From assembly GCA_020091685.1 (NCBI GenBank), contig CM034598.1, forward strand, positions 14,827,088-14,891,087: a DNA stretch of 64,000 bases, given 5' to 3'. The position numbers and the translations under genes are program-made. Under the pieces are notes generated by a model. That model was not told where the DNA came from and did not search any database. It was given only the letters and a program-made list of their open reading frames with translations. The stretch's first letter is position 1, and the number at the start of each line of letters is the position of its first letter. Shown piece after piece: positions 23,592 to 33,420 of this stretch. This stretch comes from Lutjanus erythropterus. Lineage: Eukaryota; Chordata; Actinopteri; Lutjaniformes; Lutjanidae.

Positions 23592-24543
23592 GCTGTGGTT
23601 CTCAAAAAGGGTCCGGGGACTCCTAGGGGTCCGTGGCACTCTGCCAAGGGGTGAAAAGTTTTCAGATTTATTCATTTAAATAATCGTGATAGTATTCCAT
23701 AGCTTTGATTTAGAAGTGTAACAGAGTTGACATGTCATGGTTGAGACACACCAGATATCAATGTCTTTTAAAGAATTTGTTGAAAGATAGAAAGCTTACT
23801 GAACTTCAGCAGCATCCATGCTTTTTTTTAAACCAGGAAGTGAGACAGGGGTCCTTAGGGTAAAGCTTTTCATCCTTGATTAAATCGTGTTTTTGTAAAA
23901 GAGTTTACAGAAACCTGGGACACAACTTTAAAGGGACAACATTGTCACTTAAAAATAAATTTTGAGACAAAATTGATTATTGTAGAACATTTTTATTCCT
24001 ATGTTGTAAATTCTTGTCTGGGACAAGGGTGTTTTCTGAGCACAGAGCAAGTTTAGACATTAAGAAAAAATCAAAGCAAAACAAACAATTTCATGAATTA
24101 CATATATTTCATTTATATATATGTTTAGGGTTTTTTGTTTGTTTGTTTGTTTATTTGTTTTTTGATAGAACATGATGTGTCAACCATGAGTCCCCCATTA
24201 ATGAATGACACCGACTCTCTAGTCCAGTGGTTCACTAATACTAAGAAGCCAAAAAAAAGTCCACCACCCCCCACCTCACATTTTTTTTCTTTTTTTCATA
24301 AATCATTTCAATCATCAAATCAATTGTTTATAATGACTGGGGAAGCAAATAATGAAAAAAGAATCCAAGTTGAATTTTAGTGAGGTCAGCATAATAGCAT
24401 CAGTACACTGTTGTTTTTTTGTTTTTTCCATATGTCCCACCAGGGGGGTCCACCCCACAGTTTTAGAACCACTGCTCTGACCCAAGGGACATATATGAGG
24501 GGTCCCTCGACTATCTTGTAATGAAAAATTGAGAACCTCTACA
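23592..24543. mobile_element. hAT-type element with GTGGTTCTCAA ends
   Basis: The left end CTGTGGTTCTCAAAAAGGGT and the right end TTGAGAACCTCTAC are inverted matches over the GGTTCTCAA core. The adjacent GGGGTCC/GGGACTCC blocks mirror each other. This is the look of hAT elements with CAGNGGTTCTCAA termini. No transposase frame. A smaller element of similar type is inserted at 24225-24474. A clear outer target duplication was not found. Confidence 0.55.
24225..24474. mobile_element. Small hAT-type MITE nested in the 23592 element
   Basis: The left end CAGTGGTTCACTAA and right end TTAGAACCACTG form a TIR. Flanks CTCTAGTC and CTCTGACC agree at 5 of 8 positions, compatible with a decayed 8-bp duplication. 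Length about 250 bp, A/T homopolymer-rich interior, noncoding. Confidence 0.6.
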
Positions 24544-25016
24544 TTAATGGCAGTTTTTAGGGGATTTCTTGAATAATGTGTCCTCTGTCCTTCCCCAAAG
24601 TCGTGCTGATGATGCATTTACCAGAAATCTGGAATTCAATCTATATTCAACAAGCACATAGTGTAACTGCCTGCCATTATTGCACAATCATATTTCTTCC
24701 TGTATTATATTCCACTGGAAGAAATCATACAGGAATTTAGTGGAATCAGCTAAACTCTTCTCCTTAACTAAAATATACAAGTTTTATTTATTCAGTTTAA
24801 TTAAACTTAAAATGTCTAATATTTATTTTCAGACTTCTGAAGTTTATTGATCACATTTTCTCAAGTACAACTGAATTACTATCAAGTAAAACAGTTTAAA
24901 CAGTTGTAATTTTACAGTGCACCTATATACTGCAATGTGAAAATTAGCTCAAAAAGTCTATGAAATATATGATTCAGGACTATTTTGTTTTATCATAACA
25001 GATCAAATGTCCAAAG

Positions 25017-25465
25017 CAGTAGTGGAAAATAACTAAGTATTCAAGTATTTTACTTTTTTAGCGACTTAATCTTCATTTGAGTTTTACATTGTATGCTACT
25101 TTATACTTCCACTAATTTTAAAAGTCAATATTGAACTTTTTACTGCACTACATTTATTTGATAACTTCAGCTAATCAAACATGATATATGATTGATTAGC
25201 TTTTTCTTTAACAGATGCAACATGAAAGAGATCACTAATTATTATTATTGTTGTTGTTTTTATTTGTTTGTTTGTTTTTTACTTAAAGGAGGGGAGGTCC
25301 CTCGCATAACATATTCTGCATAATGAGTGCTTTTACTTTTGCTACTCTAAGTATATTTTAATACTTCCACTTGTGAGCTTAAGATTTTACATGCAGAACT
25401 TTTAACAGATTTTTATGTCATTACTTTTCCTTAAGTGAAAGATCTAAGTTGTTCCACCCCAACTG
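25017..25465. mobile_element. hAT-type MITE with exact 8-bp target duplication
   Basis: The left end CAGTAGTGGAAAATAACTAA and decayed right end CCACCCCAACTG define 449 bp. The 8 bp GTCCAAAG occur immediately before (25009-25016) and after (25466-25473), a perfect target-site duplication of hAT length. Interior motifs such as CTACTTTATACTTCCACT and CATAATGAGTGCTTTTACTT are typical of a large fish family. It sits in intron 1. Partial relatives are at 14935 and 16985. Confidence 0.9.
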
Positions 25466-26269
25466 GTCCAAAGGTCACACAAAGCAGCCAACTATTATTC
25501 AAAAATAGTTCCTACAAATTATTTAAAGGAGTCAGCATGTTAAAGTTCTGTCCAATCTACTGCAGCTTAACCACTGTAACAACCTCAGTCACAATAGAAA
25601 ACCAAAGCTGCTTTATCATCATTTTAAAAGACACAAAGATAAGCAACACCAATTTCACTAATTGAAGTTGGTTTCTTTCTTTTTTTTTTTTTAAACATAT
25701 CTGCTTTTCGGTTGTCCTCTGAGACTTTCAAAAGTGGTCCAGTGTGAATGAGAAGCTTTCATTCTCTCCCTGCTGGAGCAGTGAGGAACAAAAGCTCGTC
25801 TTTATTAATTTGTGGCCTTAAGCTTAAGGGAATTGACTACAGCAAGCAGAGTTTTCATTTGAGGAAAAGTTTAATGAACCTCACCTTTCTGTGGCACTTG
25901 TAGCAGCCTGGTTTTCGCTGTGCTTTGCATGGGGATGGTTATGTTTTTTTCTCCAGTTGCTGCATTGGTGGAAACATTTTGCAGAGTAACCAGCTCAAAT
26001 GGCTTCTCAACACTGATAAGGAGGAAAAAATGAAAAGAAGGCAGTATACATTTAAAGCTACACTGGAAAAACAAAGTTGAGAAAACTCAGAATTTCAAGT
26101 TTGAGTTGTTGTTGTTGTTTGAGTTCTGAATCAAACTCAAACTCTTATAGGGACAGTTTTACTTTCCCTCTGGCCTATAGTGGTAATTATCTGCGATATC
26201 AGCCATACAGATATCAGTCTTCTCTTAATATAATAGAACTAAATTGCACTCTGCTTGCGGTGCTCTAAG

Positions 26270-26410
26270 CATTTGCATTTGCAGTAGAATGTGCTGGAAC
26301 TACTGTCTTTTCTACTTGAAAGAAAGCAGTTCCTAGATGACTCACAACACGACAAGGTCTGTGGTTTATATTGTATAACCGGATCATGATTTTTGGAAAG
26401 AGACATTGGT
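26270..26410. repeat. Dispersed repeat fragment related to 16359-16821
   Basis: ACTACTGTCTTTTCTACTTG, then GTATAACCGGATCATGATTT and TTGGAAAGAGACATTGG parallel AGTAACCGGGTCATGATTTT and GGGAAAGACAAACTGG near 16670-16700, and the block near 10930. A 130-codon minus frame spanning 26265-26657 lies over it and is not credible as a gene. Confidence 0.45.
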
Positions 26411-26630
26411 TTTGAATTTTACAAATGTATTTTTTGGTGCACTGAGCACCACAAGCTGAGTGCCATTTAGACCCATTAACTGGAGAGAAGGTAGACATCT
26501 TTATGGATGACATCTCCAAAAATCTGCAACTCACACCGAAAAAAAATAAGAGTTGGATGAAGCTCGAAACTCCAAAATCCATTGATGTAAGTTGCCTTAA
26601 AATTTTCTCAACTCTGTCTTTTTCACAGTG

Positions 26631-26720
26631 TATAGTTTGACATTTTGGGAAATGCACAAAACACTTTCTTACTGAGAGTTAAATAGGAAGATTGATATCA
26701 TGGTCATATACCTCCGTTAA
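26631..26720 (+). repeat. Left part of an interrupted repeat (rest at 28035-28200)
   Basis: TTTGACATTTTGGGAAATGC with ACTTTCTTACTGAGAGTTAA is the inverse of AACTCTCAGCAAGAAAGCAA and GCCTATTTCCCGACATG at 49855-49900. The copy near 49738-49896 carries this block next to the one seen at 28035, so the two pieces here are probably one element split by later insertions. Confidence 0.5.
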
Positions 26721-27337
26721 ATAGAGTTGTGAAGTGGGAGGAATTATTTTGGGCGACTTGTTGTGGATGTAAAAGCACCATTCATTTTTCCCATAGACAG
26801 TTATACATGACTCACAGTTGGAGCACTTTTGGATAGAAGTGAAACTCTCTTAGTTGAATCATCTGCATACAAAATAAAAGTACAGTCCTCCATAAAAACT
26901 TTGAAGGCAAAGTCAACTTTGACTCCCAAGGTGCATTTCAGCAAGAAGCATCCAATCACACTGCTTTAAATTCTGTTATGTGCGTTGCTAATTGTGGGTG
27001 AAAGCTAAGCTTTTGAGGAAACTCAAAATGTAACCTGCAGCTTAAATCAAATCACAGTTGATTTCTGGATCAGTCTTGGTTATATTTTGTTCACAAATTC
27101 TACAACAAAGCATTTAGAATCCATTATCACTCTGATTCATGTCTCTGACAAGCTTCTGCTTCACTAACAACACCTGAGGCTCATGGGTATTGTAGTATTT
27201 TAACCTGTCCACAATGCCAAAATGATGGACAAAGCAGGATTTTTCAGAATTGGAAATGATTAAAGCTGGTGACCATAATATCATATATTATCCAGGAGAG
27301 TTCTGTGTTCTTACTTTAGATACCACAAAAGATGTTG

Positions 27338-27976
27338 TTTAAAGGCAGAATGAGTAGGATTTGTTTGCTGTAATTTGTAAACACAACATTCAAAGTTGGC
27401 CCCTTCGTCTGAGTTCAACGGCGCCTCTTGGATGCATTTTATAATCTAGCACCAGGGTTGCCAGGTCTGTGTGACAAAACCAGCCAAGTGGCAGATCAAA
27501 AAGAACGGCCCCAAACCAGCCCGACGGCCATTAAAACCAGCATTGGTGAGTGGAGAGCATTAGGCATGTCGTGTGCCTGTGTTTATGGATGTGGTCATGC
27601 CTGTGATGTTTCTCGTGTGTGCACATGCTGAGCTGGAGCTCGGTAGGTGCTGGGTATAAATAAATGATTTAATCTGAAATATTTATAGATATTATTAATG
27701 TAATTCACTTGCAAAATAGATATAACCAGCGGACAAAAAATTCAACTCACAGCAGTTCTGCACTGAACAACCCTGTCTGCCACCTGGTTGTTGACAGAAA
27801 CACCCTGAACGCAGCAAAATAAGAAAATACAGGCAGAGAGCACGGCAGCGTCTCTGCAGATACAGACCACACACTTCTAGTGAGTCATAAGTCATGATTT
27901 AGAGAGAATTTTTTTATGAGTCTGTTATGAGTCTGTGTTGATTTTTAGGAAAACAATACCCATTCTGCCTTTAAAG
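27338..27976. mobile_element. MITE with TTTAAAGGCAGAATG ends
   Basis: The left end TTTAAAGGCAGAATGAGTA and right end TACCCATTCTGCCTTTAAAG are inverted matches of about 19 bp. A shorter diverged copy lies at 34107-34355. The interior contains two chance open frames (27428-27631 plus, 27695-27895 minus). Superfamily not assigned; the target duplication is not obvious. Confidence 0.7.
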
Positions 27977-28034
27977 AAAACGCTGAAATGGAAACACAGA
28001 ATGGGGAAAACATTTCCAGAATCAGCAGCTCCGC

Positions 28035-28200
28035 TCACTTTGCAACCAGCTACAGCCAGCAGAGAGTTAGCTTAGCTTAGCATAAAGACTGGAAACAGGG
28101 AAACAGCTAGATTGGCTCTATCTAAAGGCCCACAGTCACCCCTAAAGCTCACTGATTAACATGTTATATCTTGTTCATTGTAATCAGCGTAAAAACCAAG
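28035..28200 (+). repeat. Right part of an interrupted repeat
   Basis: AGAGTTAGCTTAGCTTAGCA, AAAGACTGGAAACAGGGAAA and CAGCTAGATTGGCTC correspond in reverse to AGCTGTTTCCTGCTGCTTTC and AGTCTTTATGCTAGGCTAAC at 49756-49794. It is a very common type of fish repeat. Noncoding. Confidence 0.55.
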
Positions 28201-29382
28201 CAGCAACCTCTGGGGCTAAAAAATTAAGCGAACACGCAAGGCCCCAAAACTGCAGTTCCTCAAATGGCCACTTGAGGCTGACCCCAAAGGCAAAAGCACA
28301 GACCCCCATATTAAAATGTCCAACTTTACAGAAGAAATAAACATGCTTAAAGCCTGGTGTAAAAAGCAGTTTTGGTCTCAAAAGCTAATTTCCCTTCTTA
28401 AGTTCTTAAGTTTTTGCTTTCTGCTTCAACAGCAGTTGGGGTCAACTTTCTCCTCGTCCTGTTAAAGAAACATAGAGGTCGCATCTCAAGTCAAGCCAGA
28501 TAATGTCAGCTGAATGCTGGCTAACTAATTAACTAATGATTGATGTAGGCCTAGATTAGCTAATTAGTTAGCTATAAATTTTATTTTTCTTTTCAACATA
28601 GACAAGCGAAGCAGATAGCATATCTACACGTAAGTACAGGGGGAAAAAAGAAAAGGAGAAAGTTAACCAAGATACCAGGCTTGCTCAACTGTCATTGGAC
28701 CACCTAGCAAAAAGGGGCGGGATTTAGGAAGGGTCACTCAGGGACATGTCCGCATTGAGTAACAGGTTTGTACCATCACAAGTGATTAGCTGCTAGCTGC
28801 CTCAGTTCCACTCACGCTCCACCTCTTTGCCCATTTTTTGGATTAGCTGGGAGTTTGGTGAAGTCAGGTATTTTCCACCAACACTAATTCTAACACTATT
28901 CTTCCTGATAATGATACAGCATTTTGTTGGCTTTGTGTTCACTTTCTTTTTCACCTTTTTCTCTGTTTTCAGCTATACTACATTTCAACCACAAATCCAT
29001 TTTCTTAATTTTCATCTGTCTTTCAGTACTGAAACTGGTTTCCTGCTCACAGTGAATGTGACTGTGTTTGTTGCTTTCTTTTTCTGTGAGGTTTAATATC
29101 ACTTGACAGTTTTGGGCAGTTAACAATTGCATTAGAATAGTAATATTGTGGTTTCAAGTAATGTATATTTACATTTTTATTGAACTTATTATAGTATAAT
29201 TATTTTTGGAATAATACATGACTAATATCTCTTAAATTCATATTATATCATATACTAATACCTCCATTTGAAAAATTCTGTACTATAGGCTATATAACTG
29301 TTTATCAGTGAGGCTGTGAGGTCTATTGTTATGGATATTTGGGCAATATATATTCCATATGTAATACTGACATATATTGCAG

Positions 29383-29517
29383 GTTGAGGTTGGAAAAGAG
29401 AAGAAGGCCAGGTACCACACCTACCAGCGAGTGGCTCTGGCTCTGGCTCTGCTCTTTCTTGTTCTGGCTTTGTGTGTCTTCAGCCTGAGGTACCTGTGGA
29501 GCCCCAGTGTGGGGAAG
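29383..29517 (+). CDS. tnmd: Tenomodulin-like gene, coding exon 2 (membrane anchor)
   Basis: A 135-bp, 45-codon exon between a TGCAG acceptor and a GTAAGA donor, phase 0 on both sides. It codes VEVGKEKKARYHTYQR, then a hydrophobic helix VALALALLFLVLALCVFSL, then RYLWSPSVGK. Basic residues precede the helix, predicting a type II orientation (N-terminus inside). Mammalian tenomodulin, as I recall it, has a similar segment: charged lysines, one helix, then an aromatic-Trp-Pro-Lys junction before the BRICHOS-containing ectodomain. That protein is a tendon and ligament membrane glycoprotein with an anti-angiogenic C-terminal domain. The BRICHOS and cysteine-rich exons are not recognisable in this window, so chondromodulin, another ITM2/BRICHOS-like anchor or an unrelated type II protein remain possible. 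Confidence 0.6.
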
Positions 29518-30890
29518 GTAAGACTCAATATCAGCTCCCTGTTTACCAGTCATCAGCCTTATTGCCACTACTGTCTGTGCGGTGGTAAGTGTGGTCTTGA
29601 TGAGAGACAGATGAAAGACACGCTGAATGTCTCCACATCAGCAAATCATACAGGTTACATCAAAGAAAAAAATACTCAAGTAAGGAAAATGGACGGCCAC
29701 ACAAAGAGGCACAGGCAGCCTCTGCAGCCTGTATTGTATTCTGCTAGATTAAAGATGTGTGGGCTATGAAGAGACAGCTGTGTTTTGCTCTGCTCGTGTT
29801 TTGGCTATCAGATCTGTAATTTCATGAATTCTTGGACCGAACCACAAACCGCCTTTTTTCTCCTTTTTTTTTTCTTGCTGCTGCAAATGCTGCATTTATC
29901 TACTTTCTGCTCACATTGTAAACATCTTCTCACAATGATGGCTTCTGATAACTCAAAGCTGACCCTAATTGCTGTTGACCAGAGTGGCTGCAGCAGGACT
30001 GAAACCTCTTGGCAATGTAATTGGGATAAACTCTTGTCCTGGCAATTCATCTTGTAAAATCCAATTCAATCACACTTGATGGAGAACATTTTCACTCGGC
30101 TTCTCTCCCCTGATTTTCCCAAGGGGCCAAAAAAGCTAATTTACCCGAGCTGGAGGGAAAAATACATCAATAATTTCACATAGAGATTGGAAGCTCTATA
30201 GGTTCCCAGCACAGTTGCGAATGAGAGAAATGATTATAATGAAATGATGGTTAAAAATGAGTGCATATATTTCAACCCTGTATGCATAAGTCTGCTCTGC
30301 GTGTGCTGTAACTGTGAACAGAGGGAAATGTAGCATGCAGGATGCTGCTTGCTGTTACACAAACATCTTTGTAACGGCTAATAAACATTATTCTTCTATT
30401 TCTGCTTCCATTTAGATACAAATTTCAATCACAGACAGTCTCTTCTAAGCTCAGGTTAACCAGGGTTCATCTTCCCTTCCCTCGCAGACGGTATTGTCCA
30501 CGTTCTCTCCTTTCAACATAGATATGAATCACCTTTGAGCCATCTCCTTTGTCCTTGTTAAATATTTCATGCCGGAGGTAGAGCAGTCATTATTTCCACT
30601 TTAATAAGCTGTGATCATTCTCACGTGGCACAAAATGTGTTGATGGCAGAGGTTGCCCAGGCAATGAATATCAAACCCGTAGACCCCGGGTTTTGCTTTA
30701 ATGGGGTCTTGAGGGGGAGGCTCATTCTCTGGCCTCCACATCAGCAAGTGAGATGGAGCCACTTCAAAGGAGGATCACCTGTCTGTCAGATGGGGAGGAA
30801 GCTCCCTCAGACGCAGACGGACGGTTAAACTCAGGTATGTGTCCTGTAAAACTATCCCAGGACTACTCTGGGGGTAAAGAGTTGGGGCTG
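29518..30890. other. Non-coding stretch after exon 2
   Basis: No further exon recognised. A pyrimidine tract lies near 29859-29875. The segment 30380-30840 is less AT-rich and repeat-free, and might be conserved noncoding sequence. The 130-codon frame starting inside exon 2 is simply read-through into the intron. Confidence 0.4.
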
Positions 30891-32498
30891 CACTTTATTT
30901 TACAGTACACTAATAAGACATAACATTTTTAGACCCTTTATTAGACTTTATTAGAGGGTAATTAGGGACGCATTACAACAGCACTGTGCTTTAAACTAAA
31001 GTGAAATCACATATCTGCTACTTTAGAGTAGCCAAGACTTCTTTGATCAAATCACATTATCAGCCTGCAGTATTACAATAAGTCTGTGCAGTCATGCCTA
31101 GACAAAATATCCATCTACCTCTATGATTTTGGCTTATACTTGGTAGATCTAGTTCACATATTTTTTTTTTATATGGAGAAGTAGGGGATGTGTGAATTCA
31201 CTTTAGTTTATAGTAAAGTTATGTTGTAATGTGTCTCTAATTACCCTCTAATAAATGCCTTGTCCACACATACATGGGTATTTTTAAAAACATTGCTTTT
31301 ATTGAAAACACCCACCAAGGTGAAGATATTTAAAAACTGTTTTCAGTGTTGTCGTATAGACAAGGAAACTTGAGAGGAGAGTTTCTGGCCTGTAACATCA
31401 GAGTGCCCATCGCTTTTATCTGAATGGTTACCCTGTGTATTTAAATAGGTGGCCGTGGAAAATAATGACTATGAAAAGACTATCTGTGGAAGAACGAGCA
31501 ACAACAAAAATGAGTCCCTTGGATGCCCACTGTACCATCTTCCTGCATAATAGTACAGAGCCTGAAGTGAAGGATGTTGTCGTCAAGGTTTACAAAAACA
31601 CACAGTATTGACTGCACATGGAAACAGCTCTGACCTAAATTCACAAACTGCATGGAAAGAAAGGGGAAACTTTCTTCAACTATACAACTGTTGTGTTACT
31701 ACAACTTCTGTTGTCAGACATGGACTTGTTGTCCAGTGTGTTCAGTGTGTTCATTCTGCATTTGTCATTTAGCATTGAGCCCACCAACTGAATTACTGTC
31801 CCTGTGTTAGCGTTTAGCAGTGCAGCCAGATACAAATGTAGAAAATGGCTCTGTAACAATTTAATAGACCCACAATAAAGAGAAAAGGTGGTTGTTCTGT
31901 GAAGCAAATACATTAAAAGGTACAAAAGCAAGTATGTCTTTCAATATCATGGAGTATTTGAGTCTGTACCTTGACAGAATGGATGTTATAAAATATATAT
32001 TTAGAAATATACAAATGGATATTGAAAGTACAATATTGGAAAAGAGAGATAAAAGCACATTCTGTTGAAAATGTTTTAATAAAAATAGCATTAGCCAGGA
32101 GTGTGCTGTGAACATCAGCCACATTTCTCTGCTTCATCATTACAATCTGCTTCTTGTTTACACTGACACACACACGTGAGTGAATTTTAATGTGATGTGC
32201 ATTTTCAGGCGTGTTAATATGGACAGAGATTCTTTTTTCTGAAACAGTGCAAAAACACTCATCTGGATGGAGATATTTGGTTTTAAATGCTATTTTTTTG
32301 CCTGTGCACGTGGGGACTAGGCAAAAGTCTATTAAGGGTTTAAATTAATATACTTAACAGTAGTTTACAGTGCTGTTGTAATGTGTCTCTAATGACCCTC
32401 TAATAATGTCTGATAAAGAATGTATCATTTCTAGTTTTGTCTAATTTGATACAAAGAGTGGCTTGTTATGTCTTATTAATGTACTGTAAAATAAAGTG
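30891..32498. mobile_element. MITE with CACTTTATTTTAC ends, interrupted
   Basis: The left end CACTTTATTTTACAGTACAC, then TAATAAGACATAAC, is the inverse of TTATGTCTTATTAATGTACT followed by GTAAAATAAAGTG at the right end, a TIR of over 30 bp. Subterminal blocks with TTAGAGGGTAATTAGGGAC recur in both orientations. About 1.07 kb of unrelated sequence (31257-32322) splits it. A second copy is at 46369-46927. No transposase found. Confidence 0.75.
31257..32322. mobile_element. Second element nested inside the 30891 MITE
   Basis: The left end GCCTTGTCCACAC and right end GTGGGGACTAGGC are inverted at 11 of 13 positions. The adjoining GGGTATTTTTAAAAAC and inverse GGTTTTAAATGCTATTTTTT extend the arms. 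The copy at 46369-46927 lacks this block, supporting insertion. Several overlapping minus-strand frames (31680-32173) show no transposase motif. Target duplication unclear. Confidence 0.55.
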
Positions 32499-33009
32499 CC
32501 ACCAGAGATGGATTAATGGATTGATGGATGGATTAGTTCGCCTACATCAATGTGGCAGCCAAGACCTTGTTTGGTAAAAGGGTGTTGAGTTCAACGCAGC
32601 AGGACACTTCTTGTCTCACCAGCTAATCCTGAGCAGCGTCTGGCTCCTACATGTATAGACTCTGGGCAGCAGAGCTCTGTACTTGCAGCCAAAGGGAGAG
32701 TACATAATTTATTTTAGAGAAACAGTTGTGTCGGGGCTGTGTTTTTATTTGAGCACAAAGATGAGCATTCTGGTGACAACTCAAATTCAAATTCAGCTAC
32801 AGTACAATGCTTCTGTCTGAGAGCCCTTGAACATATGGGATATATCTGTTTTGATACAACAGAGACATACATATGTAACCATGGTTTTCTGAGTTTAATT
32901 ACTTTCCTTCTTCAGACTTCTTGGCAACATGTTCAAGAGATTATCCAGAGAGTCCACATATACATGATCCTTATATAACCATGATGTTTCTTAAGAAGTA
33001 AAATGATAA

Positions 33010-33420
33010 ATATGTAATATATTTACTATTGTATCATAAAAGGAGCAGAATATCTCATCTGAGATGACGAAACATGCAAAATGGAAATACTCCCATAATT
33101 TTTGCTATTGTTTGCCTGTTTCACGTTAACTAGAGTTCAAATTAATGCTGAATGTCCGCCAAATAAGTTAGTGTCTGTTTATGAGTCATATGAAATCATT
33201 AATAGTCTTTTAGAAGGAGTAGATATTTATAACAGTTAAATTGAGCAAAATGTTAAGGAGCGATCAGGGAGGAGAACAACTCACTTGAACCATAGATCAT
33301 ATATCAAATAAGATTTTAATCTCTTGAATGTACAGTCTATGGCTCTAAATCTCTATTTAGACTGCAGTGCTCATTTTGGATGTGCAATTGTTACCTATTG
33401 CTCCTTTAAGAACAGGTGAA
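33010..33420 (-). repeat. Three-copy dispersed repeat with hairpin, copy 2
   Basis: Reverse orientation relative to 8154-8630 and 41600-42240. Landmarks: AGAGTTCAAATTAATGCTGA near 33132, GTGTCTGTTTATGAGTCATA near 33171, GAAGGAGTAGATATTTATAA near 33213, CCATAGATCATA (33290) with TACAGTCTATGG (33331-33342), and CTATTGCTCC at the end. The hairpin is weaker here than in the other two copies. Confidence 0.65.

Larger units (their letters stand above)
22198..29382 (+). other. Intron 1 of the tnmd-like gene (inferred)
   Basis: A 7.2 kb intron with GT donor and TGCAG acceptor. A good branch-point match TACTGAC sits about 15 bp before the acceptor. The intron is loaded with transposon relics (listed separately). 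The remaining stretches 22198-23387, 25466-26269 and 28201-29382 hold only short frames without domains, including a 124-codon frame at 22415-22789 with no recognisable similarity. Confidence 0.45.

Noticed and set aside
26265..26657. 130-codon minus-strand frame
   Set aside because: Lies over a dispersed repeat with copies at 10930 and 16359; no domain.
28827..29132. Overlapping plus and minus frames, Phe-rich in one sense
   Set aside because: Chance frames in T-rich intron sequence just before exon 2, no domain.
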